A stretch of 64,000 nucleotides of DNA from Pochonia chlamydosporia 170 (lineage: Eukaryota; Ascomycota; Sordariomycetes; Hypocreales; Clavicipitaceae). How positions within the stretch are numbered: the stretch's first letter is position 1; every line of letters starts with the position of its first letter. The DNA is taken from contig NC_035792.1 of the NCBI RefSeq assembly GCF_001653235.2, forward strand, positions 2,232,001-2,296,000, written 5' to 3'. The notes beneath the pieces were generated by a model. It saw nothing but the letters and a program-made list of their open reading frames with translations, searched no databases and was not told the origin of the DNA. Shown piece by piece: positions 48,770 through 58,962 of this stretch. The translations under genes were made by a program, and so were the position numbers.

Positions 48770-51722
48770 ATGGCCGCTCTGGCCGAGCAACCTTATACCA
48801 GCCTGTTCACGCAACAGCATCATACCGACGACTATCCCAGCTATCCTGAACCCCCGCAGAACGCCTTTAGTTCCGCCTCTCCCATGGACATTGGGGCTAC
48901 CTATCCTCCTACTACAACATCTATGGGTTTCGAGCCCTCCCTATACGCCGAGACTCCAAACTACTTTCTCACCGGCCATACGTCTCCTGGAGCATATCCA
49001 GAAGACGGGGACATGAGACTGTCTTCGTCCGGTCTTTCTTCCGGCTCTGTTCCTTCAGCACCCTCTTCAGCGATCGGTTCACCACAGTCCAGCCACGGAC
49101 AGCTGGGTGTATCTGGTTGGAGTGGTCACGGAATGAATGTACAGCCTGGTATCGTTGGGAACGATTATATGGCAGGCTCCGAGTACTTCAACGGTTCTGC
49201 TATGGAGGATTTTAATAGCTTTGACTTCAGTGGACAGTCAAAATCTTTTGTCGGTAAGTTCAGTTTGCAGGTGATATTGTGGACTCCCTCTTTTGACTTT
49301 CTCCTTCGCGGAAAAGGCGCCGAAGCTTGGCTACCTTTTCAACCTCTTCACGACATCTTGGCGAACGATGGCTGTCATAACCACCCACTCGCTTGGGTAT
49401 GAGTGTCAAGCGGCATTGGCGTGATGCAAGGTCACCATCAAGCACTGAGTCCTCCTTCTCTGACTTATTCGCTTCTGCACAACACGCCTTTTTTTTTCTC
49501 GTTCTGTTCTGCCTTGTCCCTCTCCAACTCATTGGGTGCATTTCCGCACTCCATTTCCATTTGGGTTTACCAGGGGGTCCGCAGTTCAGCTTGCCATTGC
49601 ACGCCATGCCTGAGACAATTGGGTGGTGGCTCCGCCCGGTGCGGATGCCAGCTATGTAATGGTGCTTGCTTTGCAGCGCGTCATCATCTCACTGCCCGCA
49701 CAGTTGCACCAATTACCTGCAATGCCTGCAGTGTTCTGGTCTTCCCTGTTTGCCTGTCGTCTGTGCTACTGCACCTTGGAGCACCCTAGTGCTGGGACAG
49801 GCAGTCGAGGTTGAGAACAGAGGCGGCCTTGTGTGAGTGTGCGAATTGACTTCCAGCGGTTTTGGTGCAGGCAGTTTGTGACCAGTCGCAGTGATGGCCT
49901 GCTGTGTCTCGTACTGCGAGCCAGTGGCGACCAGTCAGCATAATCGACTTCGGTCCGCTCTGTCTGGTCCCATTCACACACGAACAGGGACCTTGTTCAG
50001 ATATTGAAATGCCCTCTTCTCCCTGGTGTGGGCCCGACTATTACACGCATCTGTTAGCCCTCCGGTTGGATGGCTGGAGCTGCTTTGGTTGGTTTACCTA
50101 CCTACAACGGGTATTTGGCTGCCTCCCCTCCTCCTGTTCTGGCACAAAAGCTTGGGCCATCATCAACCCACTTCGGTTCCTCCGTCCCAACCTCAGTTGT
50201 ACCTCCAGCACATGCTTCATACTTTTCTTCTTTTGTTGTTTCTTTGTAGTGCTGGTTTCTACTTGTTGATCGGTCCCGGCAATATTTGTTTGAAAGAACT
50301 ATGACATCCGGAGCTATGATTACTGACGGCCTCCCTGGTGCAGATCCTTCCCTCATCCACCCGGAGATTGCCCGCCATCCGATGCCCATCTCGCCCTATG
50401 ACGGGCACTTTCAACACGCCCAGGCTCACCAGTTTGTGCCCTCACCTTCTCTATCATCATCACCACAGCCCAACCTGGTTCGCACCGACAGCACTTCACC
50501 GTTTCTCCATAATGGTCCCTTTGGCCCCAACTACACACACAGCCCATACGTTGCACAGATGGACCCTAATGGCCGCCGTGTAAGCATGGCCAACTTTATT
50601 TCACCGGTGGGATCTGGCGACTTTAGCGGCGACGAAACCAAGGAAAAGCAAAGATGCACATATCCCGACTGCGGCAAGGTGTTCAAGGATCTAAAGGCGC
50701 ATATGCTCACTCACCAAAATGAGCGACCCGAAAAATGCCCCATCCAGACCTGCGAGTATCACATCAAGGGGTTTGCGCGCAAGTACGACAAGAACAGGCA
50801 CACCTTGACCCATTATAAGGGCACCATGGTCTGCGGTTTCTGCCCTGGCTCAGGTTCTCCCGCGGAGAAATCATTCAACAGAGCAGATGTCTTCAAGAGA
50901 CATTTGACGGCGGTTCACGGCGTCGAACAGACTCCCCCCAATAGCCGCAAAAAGACGCCAACTGGTGTCTCCGCCGGGAAGAAGCTCACTGGTTATGCCC
51001 CTGATGCCACCGGAAAATGCAGTACTTGCTCGCAAACCTTCTCCAACGCCCAGGACTTCTATGAGCATTTGGATGATTGTGTCCTCAGAATTGTACAGCA
51101 AGAAGACCCTGCTGAGGCAATCAACGCCCAGCGACTGGCGGAGGTGGAGAATGACAAGATTGTTCACCATACTCTGGAGAAGAACAACCTTCCAACTACA
51201 ACACCAGCTATGCAAGCTACTCAGAACGACGAAGACGACGATGATCTGGACATGAACGAGGACGATGAAGCTGACGACGTTTCCTCCAAGGCCAATTCTT
51301 CACCATCAAATAAGAAGAAGGGTAACCCAGCCAATGGCGTGCAAAAATCTCGTGGCTTAACACACTCTCGAGGTGGTGTACCTATGGCCACCAAGGCGCG
51401 TGGTCGCAAGAATCGCCGGGACTACCCATCGTCCTGGGGCTTTGACAAGGGTCAAATGACAATGCGAAAGCGTATTATGGCCGTGTTTGACGGGCCTCGC
51501 AGATTGGCCAAGGACGACATGATGCTATCAACTGACCATGAAGTACGCATCAAGTTGTCAGATGGTAAATCATACGTTACAGATCTGGATGTCCAGACAC
51601 TGAAGCGAGCTGAAGGTTTCCTTGGCGCCACGAATGAAGAGAAAGGTCCTTGGATCTCTGACGACCCTACTGAGGAGCAATTGAAGGAAATGCAAGAAAT
51701 GTTGAAGACGAATACTGCCTGA
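48770..51722 (+). CDS. C2H2 zinc-finger transcription factor (CON7-like developmental regulator, tentative)
   Basis: Sequence-specific nuclear regulator, 620 residues: join(48770..49253, 50344..51722). Residues 1-~250 are Ser/Pro/Tyr-rich and probably disordered. The fingers begin at Cys266 (CTYPDCGKVFKDLKAHMLTH), then CPIQTCEYHIKGFARKYDKN, CGFCPGSGSPAEKSF...FKRHLTAVH, and a fourth Cys/His cluster near 387 (CSTCSQTF). An acidic stretch (DDDDLDMNEDDEADD), a basic patch (KARGRKNRRDYPSSWGFDKG) and a conserved C-terminal block follow. The first intron is 1,090 bp, far above the usual size here. Its acceptor GGTGCAG at 50343 has a CTGAC branch and keeps phase. An in-frame ATG at 50301 inside the intron could start a 473-residue isoform. 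I think of the conidiation/infection regulator Con7 from memory, with low certainty. Confidence 0.85.
49254..50343 (+). other. Unusually long (1.09 kb) first intron of the C2H2 regulator
   Basis: Donor GGTAAGTT at 49254 and acceptor TGCAG at 50343. Neighbouring genes have introns of about 45-200 bp. The 3' part is pyrimidine-rich (about 50200-50260, many CTTTT/TTGTT), like a fungal core promoter, and is followed by ATGs at 50301 and 50316 in frame with the finger exon. Confidence 0.7.
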
Positions 51723-52651
51723 GTCTGGTCTATTGGCCACTCTTCTCGCCTAGAGCAACCTTGTTGACTCAACTCCCCAAAATACACGCCGGGGAGTCTT
51801 GCACATGTCGGAACGAATTCAATTTGCTAGAGATTTCATCACCATATTAGAAAGGGGCATAGGGCTGATGGCGCATCTGAAATTGTACTGGATATAATGG
51901 GGGCATGGTCTTGGGCGGATTTGGCCTTTTTTTCTTCTTTCTTGTTTTAAACAATGTTTTTCGGCTTTGACGGGTATCAACTATGCGGAGTTCTTTGACG
52001 GGTCGCTCGGGCTTCTCTATTTTCGGCATGAGCATCGGGATTTATGATGAGATGGAAGAAAGCGTGCCAGCTAATTGTGCTGTTTTTGCTGTTTTTGAGG
52101 GCGAGTCAAGGCCTTTTGACTCTTGTTCAATTTTTTTGTTTTCCCTCGATACCCTGTGTTTTTCTCGGCTGTGGTGGTTTCCAACCGCAGACCTTAGGAT
52201 ATTTCTTAATGGGATAAGGACTCATCTCCCTTGAACAAAAACCATGTGTCTCTTTCTAATCTCAAATGCCGCGTATGCATTGTGCACCTGTGAGGCATGG
52301 AGAGGGTAAAGTCCGTTTGGTGTTAGTGCAAAGGTGATTTTTCAACTGTTCCACAAAGTCGAAACAAACCAGACATAAGTGCAGGAATTCTGGTGTATCG
52401 CGTCCCCCACAATTAAAGCTAGACCAACCCAAAGAGAGTCAAGTGATTGCTCTCCCACCTTGAGTCCCTGGCTATTCCAGGACAGGGACGTAGTGGTAGT
52501 GGTAGTGGTAGTGGTAGTGGTAGTGCAGGTCAGGTCAGGTCGGCGGCGGTGGATTGCAAAACCCATCAACAGTCACCGCTGCTTCTCAAGCCGTGTCTCA
52601 TGGCTCACCACAACTGAGCTGCAACCATTGGTCTGTGCTGCAGATTCGAAT
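51723..52651. other. Intergenic: C2H2 regulator 3' end and methyltransferase promoter
   Basis: About 930 bp. It holds the regulator's 3' UTR and a GTAGTG hexamer repeat (listed). The open frame continues 273 bp upstream of the methyltransferase ATG through that repeat, giving a poly-Val run that is not believed to be coding. Confidence 0.5.
52490..52541 (+). repeat. GTAGTG hexamer and AGGTC pentamer microsatellites
   Basis: About six GTAGTG/GGTAGT units (52490-52525) are followed by three AGGTC units (52527-52541), about 110-160 bp before the methyltransferase start. Confidence 0.9.
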
Positions 52652-53584
52652 ATGGCATTGACAAGCCGAATTTCCCTCAAAGGAAGTGAACCAGCTGGGC
52701 CTGAGGATTTCTTGTCCACTTCGCTGGGTGTCATTTTCCCAGATGACGTGACCAACCAACATGGCGACGATGAACATAGCCTCATCTATGCTTCGCCATA
52801 CCTTCCCAAGCCTTTGCATATCGAGCTCACAGAACCCGTTGGTGACACAGAACGCAGGCTATTTAGCCACTACCTGTGGAATTCGAGTTTGTTGCTGGCC
52901 GAGCTGATTGAGAGAGATACATTGGGTGTATTAGATGCTGATCGAGATGATTCCACCAAGGCAACAACACTTGGGAGCGGTGTGAGCTTCGACATCCGGG
53001 GCAAGTCCATCATGGAACTGGGAGCCGGCACGGCACTTCCCAGCATGATGGCGGGATTGCTAGGCGCAGAACGCATCGCAGCGACCGACTATCCAGCTGC
53101 CGGGGTGATGAAGACGCTACAGGAGAACATCGCCCGCAACATCCAGCCGGAACTCTCCCCAGAGGCAAGCCAAACGACACCAAAATCATCCATTGTGATA
53201 AGAGGGCACTCCTGGGGAGACCTGGCCGCCTCGGATCCCTTCTGCGAATCAAATCGTCATGCCTTTGATCGCGTCATTGCCGCCGACTGCCTCTGGATGC
53301 CCTGGCAGCACGAGAATCTCCACAAGTCCATAGACCACTTCCTCAAAGACGATGGCGACGCACGCTGCTGGATAGTTGCCGGATTCCACACGGGCCGTGA
53401 GAAGATGAAGGACTTCTTTACGGAGAAAGCGCTTGGACAAGTTGGCCTCAAGGTAGAGAGGATCTGGGAGAGAGACTGCGACGGACAAGAAAGAGAATGG
53501 TCATGGGATAGGGATGAAGATGTAACCGTACGGAAGCGATGGCTCGTTGTATCGGAGCTGAGGAGAACAGAACGCCAGGCATAA
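52652..53584 (+). CDS. Lysine/nicotinamide methyltransferase-like protein (Methyltransf_16 group)
   Basis: SAM-dependent class I methyltransferase, 310 residues, single exon from ATG 52652. Motif I is IMELGAGTALPSMMAGLLGA (about residue 115), followed by the acidic motif II in AATDYPAAGVMKTLQENI. VIAADCLWMPWQHENLHKSI is the post-II region, and HYLWNSSLLLAELIE precedes the fold as usual in this group. Relatives include Nnt1/Efm7 and METTL21 enzymes, which methylate lysines of translation factors or chaperones. The substrate cannot be told from sequence. Translation from the upstream open frame would add a poly-Val stretch encoded by a microsatellite, so it was rejected. Confidence 0.82.
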   Translation: MALTSRISLKGSEPAGPEDFLSTSLGVIFPDDVTNQHGDDEHSLIYASPYLPKPLHIELTEPVGDTERRLFSHYLWNSSLLLAELIERDTLGVLDADRDDSTKATTLGSGVSFDIRGKSIMELGAGTALPSMMAGLLGAERIAATDYPAAGVMKTLQENIARNIQPELSPEASQTTPKSSIVIRGHSWGDLAASDPFCESNRHAFDRVIAADCLWMPWQHENLHKSIDHFLKDDGDARCWIVAGFHTGREKMKDFFTEKALGQVGLKVERIWERDCDGQEREWSWDRDEDVTVRKRWLVVSELRRTERQA

Positions 53585-54606
53585 TCAGTTAGGCACAGCA
53601 GGTATTCGGCAACAGAAGTAAAAAGGTGGAATAACACATGGCAGAAGTGGCCGGGAACGACCAAACTCAAAAGAAGGACGAAGAACATACCACTCATAAG
53701 TACCAAGTATGCAGTTCCACAAACAGAGAGGTTGTCAGCATCTTATATCTCTCCCTTTCGGCATTCTATCCGATGGCAACACGTCCTTGGCGTCCGCACA
53801 CATCCCAAACAGCAAGCAAGCCTCCTCTCCCAATAACACAGCTGGGCGTCCTCGCGTTATGCTCATCAGGAAATCATACAACTCGTGCGGCTGTACTCCT
53901 TGCCTGCCGAGAAACATACATGCTCTCTCGGCATTGCAGGTCGAGGCAGTCAATAGTTTATTCAGCTCAAGCCACCGCCATGTGCTCCAGGAGCCAACTT
54001 CAACCGCCCTAAAGCCAAAGCAATGCTCAGCTGGAAGGTATATCCCTTGACAAAAGGTCGTGGACAGATTTCAGATTCGAGATAATTGGTTCCTTTGCAT
54101 CGGCATAGGCCCCGTGTTGCCGTATGTGTGGCCAAGGGATGCCGCTTTCAGCTTCAAGCCCAAGTCATCCGCATAGATGAGGACTGGCCAGCCGAGTATC
54201 ACCTCTGTGGGAACAGCTGGCATCTGGCTCTGAACGCGAGACACATGGCTGACATCCTCGAATGACGTCGTCGCACTAGTTGTTTGGCGTTTGTGCCATT
54301 AGCTTTGAGTCCTGAAACGTGAGAGTATGTTCTTGGCCGAGCTGAGCAAAGGCTGGATCATTGGGAAATGTGTTGGCCATGGCACCGACTTTTGTGGCCA
54401 AAGCTTTTGCGGTTAACTGGGGCTACGGATGTTGTATTGATCTCCAAATGCAATGGTAGAGGACAGCGGGTTTATATGGGGTTGTGCCGGAGTCATGTCA
54501 CGGGCTGCATTGAGAGAAGTCACATCTTTTGTTGTTCAATTAGCCGTAACGACACTCTACATATATTCGTCCTCACATCAACTGGTAGTTTGTCAACTAC
54601 CCTCCC
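53585..54606. other. Convergent spacer methyltransferase-VPS3
   Basis: About 1 kb between two 3' ends. No gene, RNA or repeat is recognised. Confidence 0.5.
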
Positions 54607-57600
54607 TTAGTGCTGTGCCTCGATGCTCTGGCCCATTTCCTTGATTCCCACGACCAGATCATAGTTGACCCTCAAATTCTCCGCTCCGCTGAGCGCTCTC
54701 TTCACCACTGCTTCGTTCTTCTCACGCACAAGTCTCTTCATTGCGCCAGTGAGGAAGCCAGCCACCACGTCCACCGACCATGTGTCGGGCACCAGTTGTA
54801 GCACTTCTTCTACGTCAAACCAGCCACCAAAACGCTCCAATAAGGCGCCTGTTTGTTCGATCCGGTCACTCACATCCGTGATGCGCAGGAATTCACGTAG
54901 CACTAAATGGAATAAACGGCGCTGCTGCTCTGCTCCCGGCATGCTGTCTCCACGATGCCGGCCATCTAGCTGCACGTAGACACTAGATCCTCCTCTAAGG
55001 CAGTAAGAGACTGCTGTATCATAGTCGCCGAGCTTGTGAACTAAGAGTCGTATGGCTTCCTCATGGCGACGCTGACGACCAGCAAGGATTATCGTTTCGG
55101 GTACGAGCAAGTCGCCGGACAGACTGCCAATACGTTCTGCAATGGCCGTAGTGTCGTAATCGTGAGCGCCGCCCAGTAGCTGCAGCAGGCGAAGGCGGCT
55201 TTTCCAAACTTCGTCGTCAGGGGGTGCGTTCTCCGTCAGGAAATGATGGTATGTCGGTTTGGGGGCCTGTAACGCTCTGTATGCATCGTACGCAGCCATG
55301 ACTGCCTCTTGACTGGCGGCCGAAGATTCAAGGTCCCCGAGAACTATGTCCAGATAGTAGTTCAAAAGCTCATTCACATATGATGTGAGGCCCTTATCGA
55401 ATACAAGATGTTCCAAATAGTACTTGACCGCACCAGGTGCCTCTGCTCGAAGAATTTCAACAGCTCGGGTTGGTTCGAATTTAGGAGCCTTCCCCTCATC
55501 CTGAGCAAATACTTGCACACCTAGGCGAGGATTTCTGTTGGCAAGCCAAATTCCGTACTCTTGGACTAGAGCCTGACTGCTAATTTTTCTCAGATAGTCT
55601 TGAACCCGTTGCTCACCATCATCTAGTTCCGGGATGCTGTCTTCTTCCCCCTCGATGATACGTTTCCACGTGGCCAAGACATCGCCAGCCATCTTCCGGC
55701 TCTGGTAGAGCCTGCTCAACACAAAGAGCCTGTGATACGATTCGAGAATATCGACAGCCCGATCGAAACAATCCACTCCTTTATCGACAAGTTCATTGAG
55801 CTCTGATCTAACAGCACCTCCATTGGCCAGGCCTTGAGAAGAGCGTCGATTAACTCGAGCAAGCAGATGAGAAGGGCCGCATCCACCGTCCTGAATACCT
55901 CATTTTCGTCCGGTACACTGCCGAATCCTTTCATCTTCCTCCATGCTGAAAGGAATCGACGAAGAAAATGCATAATTCGAATCTCATTTCTTTGCAGAGC
56001 GTTCTTTGCAGGCGTCTCGAATGTGACACTTCGAAGATATGATTCAGCTACTGTCTTTACGCCGGTGTAAATCCATATACCTCGTCTTCCTTCGATGATG
56101 TCGTTTCGGATACCAGGGACAAGCGACAAGACCACTCGAGGGTCCAATTTACTGTCTACCAAAATGTCTTCAAGGGCGTTTAGTTCGCCGTCCGAGACAA
56201 GCTGTTTTTGCGGGGAGGACAGGAGATTGATCAGGAGGAGCAAACCGGCCTTTTGCCTCAAGTAATCAAGGGTCATGTATTCAAGTTCCGTCCTGGCATC
56301 CCGACCTCGAATGAGTTTCAGAACAGAATAGACTGCCTGCCTGTCAATGTCTGCCATTTGCCCTTTGGGGCTTGCAGCGTCCAGAAGAGTGTCGAGTTGA
56401 ATGATGAGGGGATTTCGAATTGCCCACCACAGACGATTGCCGTGCCAGACTGCCAATCTGGTTTCAGCGGCAGCAAGTCGTCGCGCAAAGTCTTCACCTT
56501 CAGCGTTACGAGTTGACTCCCATCCTTCCGGCAGTGAATCATCATCCTGAGAATCGTCACGTTCGAAAAGTTCTTTTTCTTTCGATAGCCGTTCTATTGA
56601 GAGGGCTGTCCTAGAGTCAGAGCTCTTGAGAGAAGAAGTAGATGTTTCCAATGGCCCAGGGAATGGAGCAAATCTCTTTTGGCTGAGCTTGGAAACAACT
56701 TCGCCTAAGCGGATTTCCCCTCTGCCCAAAAAAGCCCTTAAACCGTAAGAATTCTGGCCTGAAGAGCCTTGTGCTTCCAACCAGTATTTTTTTGGATTTG
56801 CCTCTTGGCCCGCGTTCACATGCTGAATTTCAATGCCATTACAAGGCCCGTTTTCGGTTTCTTTGGACATGGACGCAAGCACGTAGCTATCTTCTTCCTC
56901 GACGAAGCCAGTCTGAGACGAAGCCATATCGAAATTGTTGCCATCGACGATAACTTGATCTGGATATTTCTCAAATTGGAGGGTCGCCCTGGTGGGTTCC
57001 CCATCCAAGCTTACGAACATACCAACTCCTGGTTCTGATAGTTTCGTCCCAATGACCAGGAGAAATTCTTCTGGGTTTGGCGAGGTAATATGCGGTTTCA
57101 AAGCGAAAGGTGATTGGTATCTCACAGGAGGCGCTTTGGAGTGTGATGCATCCTCTGCAGGAGGTGGAGGCAAAGGCTTGTTCGTAGGAGGTGGTGATGA
57201 CTTGGAATCTGAATATGGCTCTGGGCTTGTCGAGGGCACAGGAGGCGAGGGTTGCTGGGACTTCGAGGGATCGTCATTTTGACTCGGAGATCGACTATGG
57301 CTCGGCGTATCCACGCCCTGAGCAGATAAATTTGAACGTCCCGACCTGGTGATGGGGTCGTCTGGGCCATCCTGTTGGGGATGTAGTCTTCCAACATCCT
57401 CAACAGGAGTTTCGTCCAAAGTTGAGATGCTCATTAGCGGGATAGTGAGACGCCGGTATATGTCGAGTAGTGCATATGACTTGGAATCGGCGACGCAAGC
57501 TATTGAGTCTCGACGTACTGACAATACACTTCCAGCGAATGTAACTTTCTAGCTTCAGTTGTTAGAAAAATTGTAAATCATCAAACACTATAGGCAACCC

Positions 57601-58236
57601 ACCGGCGCTTCAAGCACCTTATCAGCGAGGCGAACAACTTGAATCTTGGATTTCAACGACAGAAGTATAGTGGCATCGTTGCCGCTGGCTCGTCCGGAGC
57701 CATCAGTTGCAACTGCATCATTCAAGTCCACACCTCCAATCCAGCTACAGTTCTTGACGACGCTAATACCAGAAACTGGGCTCAGTTCCGGCAAAGTATA
57801 GAAGGCGGCGGTTGAGTTGCACAATATACATGCCTTTCCTATCCGAGGTAGCAAAAGTATTTCTTGTACACCTTGGCCGGCAGTCGTTCGAGAGGAGGGG
57901 GACTCGACAGAAACCGGGGACAGCCTCGAGGCCTGTATATAAACCGGCTGTCCAGTTGTGTCGTTGGGCTCGGGAGGTATTTGCACGAAATGGAGTACTT
58001 CAGATGCCGAGGTGCCAATATACAAATTACCATCTGTGCTTCTCGATTAGTCGCGAGTGGATCGGTTCGTGTGGCATGAACTCACCATAGAACTCTACAC
58101 AGTTAATTTTGACGTCGGAGTCGGACCCATCTGATGTTAAAGGAACATGTTCCAGCAACGGCCGTAAGATGTACGGCCCATCTTCGCGCAAAGGCTCCAG
58201 GTTTGTGGTGGCCGCAAGCCTATCTGGTGATGCCAT
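54607..58236 (-). CDS. VPS3: CORVET tethering subunit Vps3 (TGFBRAP1 type), with an apparent frameshift
   Basis: Endosomal tether subunit that binds the early endosomal Rab5/Vps21 GTPase. complement(join(54607..57548, 57603..58033, 58086..58236)), about 1,174 residues if one base is restored. The N-terminal CNH/beta-propeller region contains CVEFYDGNLYIGTSASEVLH, and exon 3 continues with RRDSIACVADSKSYALLDIY. Residues ~75-160 after that are Pro/Ser-rich (low complexity). The C-terminal Vps39-like helical part includes VDCFDRAVDILESYHRLFVL and SRLYQSRKMAGDVLATWKRI. Around 55842 the reading frame changes: one frame runs to VDAALLICLLELIDA, and another resumes at SSQGLANGGAVRSELNELVD. No intron fits there. 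The two introns near the start are 54 and 52 bp. Divergent from COY1. Confidence 0.85.
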
Positions 58237-58962
58237 GGCGAGACAAGATTCGACAGGGCTATTGTCGTAGTCCGCGCATATTTGACAGTAATTGGCCGTT
58301 TAGCCACTTTTGTAATTCACGGGCCGTTCGAATGAGAGACTCTGGGTGTGGTTCGCGGTTGGGTTGTTCCAACAAGGACGAGGTGAGCTGGAGAGGTCTG
58401 GTGTAGTTATCAGAGAAGGGTAAGCTGGACTGGCTCAGCCCAGCCTTGGCTCATCAAATGGCACGGGTGACAAGGATGGACTTGAGGTGACCGCACCAGA
58501 CTAATAAGGCCAGACCCCTCTGTCACTGGTCGGCCTGGCTGGGCCTGCCTGTCGTCACTCCTTTGTAGGTGCCTGGGTCAGCTAACGGGTACCAGCGTGG
58601 CAGCAATTGGCACCTAGAATGCAAGCCCCCTGTGGCTAGTTGAGCGGTTCTGTGGCTGGGCTGCGTCGACGTCAACTGAATCTTGTACCAGACTGCCTTC
58701 TCCAGACCTGCTGCATCCGGTTTGCGCCACATTTATTCACCTCCCCTGTGACGAACACGTTGGCTGGCATTGCGAGACAACAGCACTTCCACACTCTATT
58801 CTTTATCCTCATAACTCTAGGCTCTGAGCTCTCCGACTCCAGCATCTCGGACCTGCAGCCTTGCTCAACTGACATACCTCTAACCCCCATATATGGTAGA
58901 GCTCCTACACCGGTCGAATGCGCAGCTCCTAACGATCAAGCTGAACAAACCTCGTTCTCACA
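58237..58962. promoter_or_regulatory. Divergent promoter of VPS3 and COY1
   Basis: About 730 bp between the start codons of two membrane-traffic genes. CCAGAC/GTCTGG words lie at about 58398, 58495, 58511 and 58687. Confidence 0.5.

Noticed and set aside
49254..49402. Read-through of exon 1 of the C2H2 regulator
   Set aside because: It stops after about 50 codons; splicing to 50344 gives phase and joins the finger exon.
55716..55860. A short intron to explain the VPS3 frame change
   Set aside because: The only GT..AG pair in the window spans about 15 nt, too short to splice, and the flanking frames read as family protein up to the break.
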